Of a DNA stretch of 25,008 bases, positions 14,501 through 22,589 are shown piece by piece. The position numbers were made by a program, and so were the translations under genes. The stretch is from a virus. The notes under the pieces are model-generated. The model was not told the DNA's origin, ran no database searches, and saw only the letters and a program-made list of their open reading frames with translations. The stretch is taken from the IMG/VR virus record IMGVR_UViG_3300044237_003108, positions 1 through 25,008 of that record, one strand, 5' to 3'. How positions within the stretch are numbered: position 1 is the first letter of the stretch; each line of letters opens with the position of its first letter.

Positions 14501-15628
14501 GTTTGAACCGCCGAGCAATTGATCGACCTTAGCGCCCACGTCGGCCGGCGGTTCGGCGGTTTGATTGGCGACAACTTTCGCCTCAAGTTCCTTGTGTGTG
14601 TTTGCGCCGGCTAGCTCTTTCGCCTTACGCATTTGACGCATGACACGCAAGCCCTGCAAGAAACCCGCAAACGCAACATCCGTTACACTGCCGGCAACCG
14701 CGTTTTTAAGGCGTCCGATAAGCTCCGGCGTTTCTTTGTCAGTTGCCAAAAACTCAACGACAACATTTCCTTTTCCGCCAAGGTCTTTAATCAGGTTGGC
14801 CAAGTTCCCTTCCTGGCCATCAAAGAACGCGAAGTCTGTTGCGGCGGCTTTTGCTACCTGACCACCAAAGCTTGCAGCTTTAACAGGCATCGCCGCAAAT
14901 CCAGTCACAAATTGTGTAACGCTGCGCCCGATTGCGCCAGTGTAGCTTTTGGGGTCGCCAGAAACGTTCGGCAACTTCACACTGTGATCGCCTGGCTTCA
15001 TTGGTTTTGACGTATCGCCACCGACACGCAAATCTGCAATATTATTGTTAAGCCAGACTGCAAGCTCATCAACTAACGCTATTGCACTGTTAACCGCGCG
15101 TACCGGCCCACCAATTGCGATATGTTTGAAATCAGTTGTAACGCCTGTCCCGATGTCCTTGGCAACCGCGCCAGCTGCATCAGCTGCCGGCTCAATCATC
15201 TTATAGACGTTGTACAGCTTGCGTAGGTTTTCATTGACGAAACCTTCAACACCGCTTTCCTGTTGTTGCTTGGCTAATTCTAATTCCTGCGGAGTAGTCA
15301 CGCCATTTTCAAGCGCAAACTGCTCCATTTCTTTCTGTGTTTTTGCCTGCTCGCGTTCTTTGATGCGGTCGGCGTATTCCTCATCGATCGGCTTGCCGAA
15401 TTGCTCACGGTACGCTTGCACCATATCCGCTGGCAAACCGCTTTCGCTTGGCTTAGCGCTTGCCAATTTAAGCTCTTTCGGCGCTAGGTCGCGTTGCCGT
15501 GTTGCTGGTTTCTCATCAAGAACGTTATAGCTTGGCTGTTGCGCTGGCATAGCCGGTTGTGGTGGCGCTTGAACAGGCGGCTGCATTGGCTCTTGTTCTT
15601 GCTTAGGCGCGTCAATCTTTAGGACCAT
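11543..15628 (-). CDS. Large internal virion (ejection) protein with LPD38-like region
   Basis: This 1361-residue protein occupies the position of T7 gp15/gp16, between the hydrolase-bearing core protein and the tail fibres. The N-terminus is Pro/Gln/Lys-rich and disordered (residues 1-60). Long helical regions follow, with hydrophobic glycine-rich stretches (about 150-330, GGPVRAVNSAIALVDELAVW and VTGFAAMPVKAASFGG) that could insert into membranes. Residues 705-1150 contain the pattern REFFINSILSGPKTHVVNML and GSALGAADTYFKTINYRMEL, which I recognise as typical of large phage ejected proteins carrying an LPD38-type domain. These proteins are injected to build the channel for genome delivery. 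No enzymatic motif was found. Stop and start overlap as TAATG on both sides, so it is made in step with its neighbours. Confidence 0.83.
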   Translation of the reverse strand: MVLKIDAPKQEQEPMQPPVQAPPQPAMPAQQPSYNVLDEKPATRQRDLAPKELKLASAKPSESGLPADMVQAYREQFGKPIDEEYADRIKEREQAKTQKEMEQFALENGVTTPQELELAKQQQESGVEGFVNENLRKLYNVYKMIEPAADAAGAVAKDIGTGVTTDFKHIAIGGPVRAVNSAIALVDELAVWLNNNIADLRVGGDTSKPMKPGDHSVKLPNVSGDPKSYTGAIGRSVTQFVTGFAAMPVKAASFGGQVAKAAATDFAFFDGQEGNLANLIKDLGGKGNVVVEFLATDKETPELIGRLKNAVAGSVTDVAFAGFLQGLRVMRQMRKAKELAGANTHKELEAKVVANQTAEPPADVGAKVDQLLGGSNADEVVRIEGKLKHVHVEVPLQVAAKGLDKGAYRFPDVADGNVRYYAVAGAKEAQEGKVLTYSRNLDEVRSKVGEGDRLVYADVPKADADQWAEVDRVLGRRQAEDPHTMQARLAPAQSGPQLGKKPPPLPELENTKDIINWSKFNSQDDVLTTVSRMAEGQRAEIKTAQRGKRSNIRTVAAAGDENAWELLTGKRRADSSLAMNAEEQYALRQLWASSGEKLTELARAAQTGDQETLFAFRRMLTIHNTIQQAAMGVRTETARALQQWAIPAGSSADKLRQIKLAVESSGGEHTTREIAENIAILANTQSPEVLENFIRKSWQAKSADAVREFFINSILSGPKTHVVNMLSNSLVMVNSLVERQLAGAIGEVLDPVTGVKAIEGGVALDAMVKAHRDMFRWAYHRMKIAAKQMDASKGADDPFVRIGRDKLETQRTRAISSENMDLDPATPWGRAVDMVGSIVNIPGSALGAADTYFKTINYRMELHASAARRALSEVEQGLLKKADVNARIADIIDDPPRDLITSAENSALINTFTNDPNRVAKALMGFRDALDYHSSRSIGLPSGSIIIPFVNTPANILSYTFDRTPLAPLGAKFRADVAAGGARRDLALARVGLGSTVMATFYSFALDGNISGGGPEGDKGWRKRATLRRNGWQPYSIRLQTGTNKDGSPQYRWVAYNRMDPVGMYIGFAADLAEFTINNDSTAHDADIMEIFSATAMGVARNITDKSYFTGVARTITAIQEPHRYSERYLNSIITTVIPTGVKQWAMTEDPVARHTWDLTSSLKAKLPYFREGLPPRLDFWGRPISYKSNLGDAYDAFSPIYSSDNTKANDVDREFVKIGYFPAHRGSIHMGGGRQISLRNRPAAKNKWIELTAKTTASQLLRENRDDLAAVNRNKHLIRKMERYGDQTLYEVLDGVIKGDPEYAIQDHKGKTDIIRKIISNFRKVASIQTIREHPALSEAARKADEIEREQGRTGEEAPF

Positions 15629-18600
15629 TATTTAGCGCCTCCCACAACTTGAGACGCCATTCCGGATATGACTTGCTGCACAATCTGCTGAACAAGTTCT
15701 GGCGGTATTTGAGACAAATCTATATTGCTCGCGAGTTGCTGCGTGATTTGTTGGATCATTTCAGGCGGCGCGGATTGCACAACCTGGCTGATATCAACCC
15801 CACCCGTAAAACTTGGGATCGCTGGTGTTTGGCTTTCTTTCACAGGTTCCGATTGCGGCACTGTTTCAGATGCGCTGACGCCACGTGTGCGGCTAGGTAT
15901 AGCTAGCTTTCCTTTCTCGCCTGATGTTTCAAGCATCTTCTGCCACTGCTTAAGTAGCTGCCATTGCTTCCCGGCTTCCTCTCGCGTGATGTTCCCGGCC
16001 CTCAACTCGCCAAGCAGCTTAATACGTGTTGCATGAACTTCCTCAAGTGTCATGGCTTCACGGCCAACACTGGTATGCGTCGGCATGGCGAGCCCGTTGC
16101 GCGCATCCTGGATCTGAGTTGTTTTGCGCTGCTTGATTAGGCTTTCGGTGTAGGTCTGGAGTTCTTTGCGATCAAATTCCTGACCATTCTTCTCAACGTA
16201 GTTATCAAACTGCTCGAGGCTGTTGGTATAGGCTTGGCGCTGTTCTGGCGTGGCGTCCGAGGATGGTCGCAGCTGGCTTTTTAAAAGCGATCGTTGCTCT
16301 TTCACCCATGCCGGAGCGGATGACTTGGGGTTGAGTTCACGCGTTGCCTTTGCATAGATCTTATCAAATGCTGACTTGCTAAGCTGGCCATTCTTATAAG
16401 CTTCTGATGCTTCGTTGATCACATCTTCTGGTGATGTGTCCGATCGTTCAAGTAAGCCAGTGTAGATTTCTGGATCGGTGACGCGCGCAACCTTTGAGTT
16501 AAGCTTCGTCATGAAACGATCGTACATCGAATTCGGTAGTTTGCCGGCGTTGTCTTCGAGCCATTCCTTTGTCAATTCGCCTTTGTGGAATAGCTCTAGG
16601 CCGGTGCGAACAGTTTCTTTTTCCTGCTCACGTTCAACGCGGGCTGTCTCAACTTCTTGTCGGCGCTCCATTTGCTCGGAATAAGCTTCGATGTTCTTTT
16701 CTTCTGCAAAGAGCTTGCGGACAAACTGATCATGTATTGTGTTTCCCGTTGGTGGTTGTCCGGGTCGGTTGTCTTCAATCTCAACCCGTTGCGCGTTTCC
16801 AACTTGCGCTAAAACCTTATTGGCATACCGTGAATGCTGCAAAACCTCGTTTGGCCGGCGCACCGAACCAAAATAGGCATCATATCCTTGTTGGCCGTTG
16901 CGAATGTATCCACTCCGCAACGTGAACCGCTCGCCAACACGAATAAGAGCGCCAATGTTTTTTCCTGGATCGTTAACATCCTGCCACGTTTTCAGCCCGT
17001 ACTCACCGCGATTAAATTGCAGCGGCCCGAATGAATTTTCGCCACGTGGAGTTGTGCGAAATCTCTGCAATGATCCATCGCGGCCAACGCGTGCAATACG
17101 CCCGCCACTTTCTTGCCGAAGCAGCATTGTGAAAAATCGCGCCCACTCCCGTGGAGATCCGGTCGTAATGCCAAATTGCGCCCCGTCTTTCGGAACAAAG
17201 CCATTCAGCCGAGATGATGCAACTTGCGAGATTGCCGCTTGTGCGAAGCTGACGCTGTCCACACGGTCGCCGATTATCTTGATTTGACCGTTAAACGCTG
17301 GTGCGGTTCCCTTATTATGGAAAGCGCCGCCAAGGTGTTGCCGGATTGTTGATTGAGCCCACCGCGGTACGCTATTCGAAGAGTAATTCGGACCCCATGC
17401 ACGCCGGCCGCCCTTATCAATATGAATTGCGTTCTCATAAACGCCGATACCATTGAACCCCAACGCCGACGCTTGTCGGATTAAGCGCAAGCGATCTTCT
17501 GTATTGAAGCCGCGAACGTTGATATCTATTGCGTTGCCGTGTACGTGCTGGCTTCCCTTTGCGCCGCCCACTGCCGCGTTATGTGATGCTGTCCGATGCG
17601 CTGAATTGATCTGCAATGATTGCCCGAATCTCTGCTGCAGTTGAGAGAATCCGGCGACAACATCTTGCCGCACACCGCGCAATTTCTTTGCCTGACCGGA
17701 CGACAATGGAACTGACGTGTTGCGTGTTGGTTCGGCTGCTTTTCGGCTTTGCGCACGGTCAATTTCATTTTGTGCCTCGGTAAAGGCTTTGCCCAAAATT
17801 ATTTTCTGCTTACCGTATTCCTCAAGGCTCATGCCCCCCCTGTTTTTCATCAGGTCGTTAAGCTGCTGCGCGGCCACATCCTTTCGCGCTTGCGCATCTT
17901 CAACCGTATTCTGGCCTTGCTCTGTTCCAATCCCCTCCATTCCGGAAGGGTTGAACTTATACCGCGCAATAATCTCTTTCGCTGTCTCCGATGCGTTCGG
18001 GCCGGCTGCTTTTAACCAGCGATCATAAACTTGCTTGACCGCATGCGCGCGGAGCTGATTCTTAACTTGTGGGCTAGCAACATCACTGCCATCAATCAGC
18101 TGGTCAATTTTGCCGAGATATTCGACATTTTGATCTGGATCATCGCCAATGTTCGGAAGCACTTGATTATCAAGCACTTTCTTGGTTTGGTCAAACGCCC
18201 ACTTCTGGCGATAAACCTGCACATCGCTAAATGACTTGTTGTCGAGTGCCGCGCGTTGCCGTGCAATAAACAGCTGGCCTTCCTGCTGTTTAGATTTTGG
18301 TAGACTGTCTAAAAACTTTTTTGCGTTTTGATCAAACGTTGCAAGCCGGTTTGAGCGCCATTCATTCCCGTCACCAGACAATTGCGTCTTTGACTGGTTA
18401 TATTGCAAATCATTGTTGCCGCCGAATTCCGTTGCCTTGATCTTGAAATCGAAGTTATCAGCCTTGGCTTGTTCGGCTTCTGCATATTTGGCAACGCTAC
18501 CGGCTGCACTTGCGACTGTTGAGACAATCGAAGCAATCGCTTTAACCTTGGATGCCTCGTACTGCGCTTTCTGGCCCCGTGCGCGGGCTTCTGACTTCCG

Positions 18601-18705
18601 ACTTTCCCCAACCGCCTTATAGCCCGCACCGCCGCTACGCGTGCGTTGTATTGGCCTTGCGTTCAACGATGTGCTAGCGAATGGTCGCCGATCAACCACA
18701 GGCAT
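15628..18705 (-). CDS. Internal virion protein with M15 peptidase and lytic transglycosylase domains
   Basis: The frame opens at GTG 18714 (1028 residues, numbering used here), but ATG 18705 has AGGTG six bases upstream and is preferred, removing three residues. Residues about 340-445 are an M15-type D,D-peptidase: R374 in SAHRTASHN, zinc ligands H390 and D397 (SQHVHGNAIDI) and H431 (AIHIDKGG). Residues about 515-630 are a lysozyme-like transglycosylase with catalytic E535 (LLRQESGGRI) and a substrate-cleft motif SFGPLQFNRGEYGL. A coiled coil lies at 660-720, and the last 60 residues carry imperfect repeats (PPEMIQQITQQ / PPELVQQIVQQ). It corresponds to T7 gp16-type cores that open peptidoglycan during DNA entry, but here two enzyme domains cut both the sugar backbone and the peptide. 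It follows the gp14-like gene after the + strand insertion. Confidence 0.88.
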   Translation of the reverse strand: MPVVDRRPFASTSLNARPIQRTRSGGAGYKAVGESRKSEARARGQKAQYEASKVKAIASIVSTVASAAGSVAKYAEAEQAKADNFDFKIKATEFGGNNDLQYNQSKTQLSGDGNEWRSNRLATFDQNAKKFLDSLPKSKQQEGQLFIARQRAALDNKSFSDVQVYRQKWAFDQTKKVLDNQVLPNIGDDPDQNVEYLGKIDQLIDGSDVASPQVKNQLRAHAVKQVYDRWLKAAGPNASETAKEIIARYKFNPSGMEGIGTEQGQNTVEDAQARKDVAAQQLNDLMKNRGGMSLEEYGKQKIILGKAFTEAQNEIDRAQSRKAAEPTRNTSVPLSSGQAKKLRGVRQDVVAGFSQLQQRFGQSLQINSAHRTASHNAAVGGAKGSQHVHGNAIDINVRGFNTEDRLRLIRQASALGFNGIGVYENAIHIDKGGRRAWGPNYSSNSVPRWAQSTIRQHLGGAFHNKGTAPAFNGQIKIIGDRVDSVSFAQAAISQVASSRLNGFVPKDGAQFGITTGSPREWARFFTMLLRQESGGRIARVGRDGSLQRFRTTPRGENSFGPLQFNRGEYGLKTWQDVNDPGKNIGALIRVGERFTLRSGYIRNGQQGYDAYFGSVRRPNEVLQHSRYANKVLAQVGNAQRVEIEDNRPGQPPTGNTIHDQFVRKLFAEEKNIEAYSEQMERRQEVETARVEREQEKETVRTGLELFHKGELTKEWLEDNAGKLPNSMYDRFMTKLNSKVARVTDPEIYTGLLERSDTSPEDVINEASEAYKNGQLSKSAFDKIYAKATRELNPKSSAPAWVKEQRSLLKSQLRPSSDATPEQRQAYTNSLEQFDNYVEKNGQEFDRKELQTYTESLIKQRKTTQIQDARNGLAMPTHTSVGREAMTLEEVHATRIKLLGELRAGNITREEAGKQWQLLKQWQKMLETSGEKGKLAIPSRTRGVSASETVPQSEPVKESQTPAIPSFTGGVDISQVVQSAPPEMIQQITQQLASNIDLSQIPPELVQQIVQQVISGMASQVVGGAK

Positions 18706-18716
18706 ACGAGGCACCT

Positions 18717-18938
18717 ATGATTGTTGCATTGCGCTGGATTGGATACATGTTGCTGGCTTTTGGCTTTGTTGTTTTGATAGCGTCGTTGCTCGGTAGCTGG
18801 TTTGATGGCGAACCCATCTACTCGATGATGAACCTTTTCAACATCAAGCTACTCGTTACTGCTGTCATAAGCTTAGGGCCGGGACTCGCCCTGCTATGGC
18901 TTCACGACTGGCTACGCCGCCGTTACGCTAACAAATGA
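18717..18938 (+). CDS. Opposite-strand two-helix membrane protein (moron candidate)
   Basis: ATG 18717 is preceded by GAGG with six bases spacing, a good ribosome site; the upstream ATG at 18681 lacks one. The 73-residue protein (MIVALRWIGYMLLAFGFVVL onward) has two membrane spans (about residues 5-26 and 40-63: NIKLLVTAVISLGPGLALLW), a short polar loop containing DGEPIYSM, and a basic end (HDWLRRRYANK). By the positive-inside rule the C-terminus should be cytoplasmic. It is the only + strand gene within the late block and fills the only sizeable gap between structural genes (gp14-like stop 18912, ejection protein start 18705). Its 3' end overlaps the gp14-like stop by 27 bases. No family is recognised. 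Superinfection exclusion or host-membrane modification would be typical of such morons. Confidence 0.72.
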   Translation: MIVALRWIGYMLLAFGFVVLIASLLGSWFDGEPIYSMMNLFNIKLLVTAVISLGPGLALLWLHDWLRRRYANK

Positions 18939-19439
18939 ACTAGGACCACGTGATCCGCCGCCGAGTGTATCGGCTGCGTTATCGTAGTTTTGCGCGCTCT
19001 GAATATACGCGTCACGCTGGATGACTAAGTCTTCTGCTTCGTTCATGTGAGAAATGGCCGTGGCTTCTCCGCCCCAGATTTGGACGAGATTGTCGAGCTG
19101 TCCTCGTTGTTGGGTTTCGTTGACGACAAGGGCCGCTGATCCGCTTCCGGGGTCGAGGCCGGCGGCAGCAAATCTAGCCGTTTGTCTAGCGACCTGAGAA
19201 CGTGTCTCCGCGCGCGTTTTTTGAGCCTCGAAGTGTGATTTTTGTAGCTCGGTTCGCGCATTGATCTTCTCAACGATTGCATCTCGTTCGGCAACTTGAG
19301 CGGCGGCACGCGCCTTATCCGCCTCGGCGCGGTTCACATCCGCTTGCGCTTGCATCTGCGCTTGTTGCGCCTGGATTCCCGCAACCGTCCCAATGATCGA
19401 GGCAACCGCACCAATCAAACCAACAAGCGGAGCGCACAT
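18912..19439 (-). CDS. gp14-like internal virion protein
   Basis: This 175-residue protein has a hydrophobic, glycine-rich N-terminus (APLVGLIGAVASIIGTVAGI), then long alanine/glutamine-rich coiled coils (AQQAQMQAQADVNRAEADKA, REDIVEKINARTEL-like) and a central ARQTARFAAAGLDPGSGSA motif. That motif recurs in T7 gp14-type internal core proteins, which enter the outer membrane at infection. It sits between the nozzle gene and the ejection enzyme, as gp14 does between gp12 and gp15/16. Start ATG 19439 shares one base with the nozzle stop (TGATG). Identification is from position plus the helix pattern. Confidence 0.8.
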   Translation of the reverse strand: MCAPLVGLIGAVASIIGTVAGIQAQQAQMQAQADVNRAEADKARAAAQVAERDAIVEKINARTELQKSHFEAQKTRAETRSQVARQTARFAAAGLDPGSGSAALVVNETQQRGQLDNLVQIWGGEATAISHMNEAEDLVIQRDAYIQSAQNYDNAADTLGGGSRGPSSFVSVTAA

Positions 19440-21967
19440 CAGAATGACTCCTCTGTTTGCATTTCAACAACAAGCGACGTCAGCATGAACGGAAACGGTG
19501 TGTCGTGCTCAAACCTCACGCGACATTCGCGCGACCACCCGGACGGCGTTTCAAGTTCCATATATTCAGATCTAAGCGGCGGGGAACTATCCATTTCATG
19601 CTCTGGAATGCGATAGATAATCTGGTCCATCTTACTAGAATTCGGCCCGATCTTTCCACCTAAAGATCTATAAACATTGGCATAAACTGCGTGAATGTTG
19701 CGTGGCCGCGCTGATGCTGATCCTTGTTGCGCGCCTGCCTCAAGATCCATTGTCTCTAGTGCTGCATCTATGGCCAAGCCGACCGAAACGGTCGCGCCGG
19801 CTGGATCAACGTTGAGATTGATTTCGCCGTTTGTGACGGTGTGTGTTTCCTGCGATCCGTTGTTAAGTACGGATACCGCCTCACCTTCCAAATAATACAA
19901 GCCCGTGATTTCCGCATCCGCCGCCGCACCTGAGATACAGCAATCAACGCCGATATAGGCCGCTTTGTAATTATCATCAGATAGGGATATCGAAGGGTAT
20001 TGCGCTTGCACTTCGATGTATCGTTTTGTTCCGCCGTTGATCGTCCGTTCGGACAAAATATATAGATCATCGTTTGTTGTGCCTGGGATTGAAACGCACC
20101 GCTTAACCTTTCCTGATGTTCCGCCAATTAGATGCTTATGCCAAGCAACCACTTGCTGTTGGCGTTCATACGTCATGCCAAGCATATAACCGTCTTCACG
20201 TACCGCATAAACTACTTGATCCGGCTCTAGCTGATAGGCAAGCTCAACCATGCCGTCGCCGGTGATGTGTTCGGAGAATATCGTGAGGTCGACAGCTTCA
20301 TAGCTATCGCGGGCAAAGTCATAGCTGTATTCCCGGAGCTTCTTAGCGTTGTTGTCCGGGTCGCCTGATCGTTGCGGAAACAGCGTAATCCGGCCAATCC
20401 GAATAGGTGCCGTCGCTGATGATCCAAATGTGGTCTGTGGTGCCACGCGAATGTTAGACGGCGTGAGCGCTTCGTTGTTTGCGCTCGTACCAATCGACAT
20501 TTCAGAACTAGACGTTCCGGCTGTTAACACCGTGCCTGGTGATAGCCATCGAATAACGTCCGCTTGTCCAGAACCAATCGTTGCGATAATAGCGTCGCTG
20601 TCTTCTGTCCCGTCTTTAAAGTCTGTAAATATGCCGGAACGGCTAGACCAAATTGTTTGAGGCTCTGCGGCTGTTGAAGCAAACCAAAGCCGGTTTTCGT
20701 GGAAGGCAACTTCACTCGGATAACCATCCTTACCATTCCAGCTACCAATCTCATAAAGACTGATTGCAGATGTTCTGATGCTCTCCGGCATTTGATTATG
20801 AATGATTTGGACAGTCACCACCGTTGACGATGTATAAGCCGTTATTTTTAGAACGCATGTCGTGTCATGCAGATACGTTGCATCGAAGTAACCAGCCGTC
20901 CCCGATGGATAAACCCGCACCGTCCCTTGCTGGTGTGTTGGAACGCGCGTGACCTGGCCCCAATCCGATATAGTCGTGACGTTACTCACGCCATAGACAA
21001 AACCATCTGTGGTGTATTGGTCGCCGTTAGCTAGGCTTGCCGATCCATCCCCAAGTGATGCGCCCTGAATCCCCGTTTCCGTTTGGGTTGCGTCGCCACT
21101 GTCACCGCCTTCCCGAACCCGAATTAAAGCGCCAACCATATCAGACGTGAATATGCCACTCGTTGCCGTGCAGGTCGCCGTTGATCCGACCGCCTGCGTT
21201 CCGTATGTGGTGGCTGATGCATTCCAACTACTAAACGTCAAGGTTTCCGACGTATCGCCGTTGAGCGGCTGGAATGGCCCTTTTTCAAAGCCGAATTCCG
21301 CCAAGGTCCATGCGGTATGTGATGTCCGCGTGATCGTTTGAGGCTTTTGATCTGGATGGCAGATATACAGAACATCGTTGGTCTGGGCGAATTGCAGATT
21401 TGGCAACTGGCTTTCAGTGTAAGTCGTGGCCAGCTCCACAATCTCGGATGCCGTTCCGCCTGATGTGTACGTGCCGAAACTGGTGCTGTCCTCACCGGAT
21501 AGTTCGAACGTGTTGGCCGTCGTATTCGCAACCAGAAAACGCCGGTTGTTAAGCTGGTGCATACCGCCAACACTGCCAATATAGACATAGTCACCGTTTG
21601 AAAGTGTGTGCCCGGTCGATGTAACAACAGCTGGATTGGCATTAGTAATGCCGGTGATATTGTTCGCCGCGTGCGTGATTAAACCGCCGTCGCGGAAAAA
21701 CCAAACATAGCTCGGCCCGAACATCAGCGTATAAGCTTGCTCTGTATTGTAGACAAAACTAACCAGCTTGGCGTCTTCTGAGCTGCTTTTAGGCTCAACA
21801 ATGTATTTGAAGCCTGGGCGCTTGCGTGCGCCACCGTGAGGAACAACAACAAAGTTGGTTACTTCATAGGCCGCGTTCCGATACTTCTCGATATCGACAC
21901 GGCCTCTTAGCCTTGGGGTAAACTCGCCAGCGGTGAAGTTCGTGATGAGTGCTGCTGTTCTTGCCAT
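19439..21967 (-). CDS. Tail nozzle protein (T7 gp12 / tail tubular protein B-like)
   Basis: This 842-residue protein begins RTAALITNFTAGEFTPRLRG, and VDIEKYRNAAYEVTNFVVVP followed by HGGARKRPGFKYI is the strongly conserved N-terminus of podovirus nozzle proteins. β-propeller-type repeats (WFFRDGGLITHAAN, GDYVYIGSVGGMHQLNNRRF) fill the rest, and SFVYNTEQAYTLMFGPSYVWF is also typical. It forms the hexameric tip of the short tail through which DNA leaves, contacting the gatekeeper above and the fibres outside. The start shares one base with the gatekeeper stop (TGATG), and the gp14-like gene follows in the same manner. Length is close to the T7 protein (794 residues). Confidence 0.9.
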   Translation of the reverse strand: MARTAALITNFTAGEFTPRLRGRVDIEKYRNAAYEVTNFVVVPHGGARKRPGFKYIVEPKSSSEDAKLVSFVYNTEQAYTLMFGPSYVWFFRDGGLITHAANNITGITNANPAVVTSTGHTLSNGDYVYIGSVGGMHQLNNRRFLVANTTANTFELSGEDSTSFGTYTSGGTASEIVELATTYTESQLPNLQFAQTNDVLYICHPDQKPQTITRTSHTAWTLAEFGFEKGPFQPLNGDTSETLTFSSWNASATTYGTQAVGSTATCTATSGIFTSDMVGALIRVREGGDSGDATQTETGIQGASLGDGSASLANGDQYTTDGFVYGVSNVTTISDWGQVTRVPTHQQGTVRVYPSGTAGYFDATYLHDTTCVLKITAYTSSTVVTVQIIHNQMPESIRTSAISLYEIGSWNGKDGYPSEVAFHENRLWFASTAAEPQTIWSSRSGIFTDFKDGTEDSDAIIATIGSGQADVIRWLSPGTVLTAGTSSSEMSIGTSANNEALTPSNIRVAPQTTFGSSATAPIRIGRITLFPQRSGDPDNNAKKLREYSYDFARDSYEAVDLTIFSEHITGDGMVELAYQLEPDQVVYAVREDGYMLGMTYERQQQVVAWHKHLIGGTSGKVKRCVSIPGTTNDDLYILSERTINGGTKRYIEVQAQYPSISLSDDNYKAAYIGVDCCISGAAADAEITGLYYLEGEAVSVLNNGSQETHTVTNGEINLNVDPAGATVSVGLAIDAALETMDLEAGAQQGSASARPRNIHAVYANVYRSLGGKIGPNSSKMDQIIYRIPEHEMDSSPPLRSEYMELETPSGWSRECRVRFEHDTPFPFMLTSLVVEMQTEESF

Positions 21968-22572
21968 CAGAGACGACTATTCACCCATATGTTGGCTTCG
22001 AATGAACGCGGCACGCCTTCCTGACTGTCTGCCGTTCGCGCTTCTCTCAACTTCCGCTCGGCGACTTCCCATAGATTCTGAACGCCGCTTATTGACTTTT
22101 TGGACGCGGCTGCAAGTTCTGCGCTCATGCGTGCAATCAGGGCATCAATAAACAAATCATCGTATTTGCTGATGTCTTCTTGCCTAAAGACGTATTCGAT
22201 TTTCACCGTTGCATCGTTCGAGACAACGAACCCGGATTCAATTCGATAATCCGGCTGGCCATCGTGGAATTCACTGTTTGCGGATGCTGATGGTGTGTCG
22301 ATGTTGGTCTGGATTAACCTCAGAAAGTCATCCGGCAACACGTGCTTATAGGTGTATTTCCAATCTGGCGTTTCAGTTGATAGCGCCAGTGTTGACCGTT
22401 TCACCGCAAAGTTCCAGAAATGCCCGCGAAGCATTGCATCACGAGCTTGAGGATACGCAATCTTGCACCGGCGAGCAATTTCCGTCCCTTGGTCTAAAGA
22501 CGTAATTGTCTGCTCACCAATGCGCTGTAGGGCCAAGTTGCAGATTTCAGTATCAGATGTGATCTGGCTCAT
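21967..22572 (-). CDS. Tail gatekeeper (T7 gp11 / tail tubular protein A-like)
   Basis: This 201-residue helical protein (TDTEICNLALQRIGE-like N-terminus: SDTEICNLALQRIGEQTITS; then ARRCKIAYPQARDAMLRGHFW, FAVKRSTLAL, and later DDFLRLIQTN) has the typical layout of podovirus gatekeeper proteins. The L-A-L-x-R-I-G, Y-x-x-A-R-x-x-x-L and W-x-x-A-x-x-R/K elements are hallmark positions. Twelve copies ring the portal and close the capsid exit. ATG 22572 has AGGG upstream. The gene lies between the small virion protein and the nozzle, exactly as gp11 precedes gp12. It is coupled to the nozzle gene by TGATG. Confidence 0.9.
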   Translation of the reverse strand: MSQITSDTEICNLALQRIGEQTITSLDQGTEIARRCKIAYPQARDAMLRGHFWNFAVKRSTLALSTETPDWKYTYKHVLPDDFLRLIQTNIDTPSASANSEFHDGQPDYRIESGFVVSNDATVKIEYVFRQEDISKYDDLFIDALIARMSAELAAASKKSISGVQNLWEVAERKLREARTADSQEGVPRSFEANIWVNSRL

Positions 22573-22589
22573 TCACTTGGCCCTATCAG

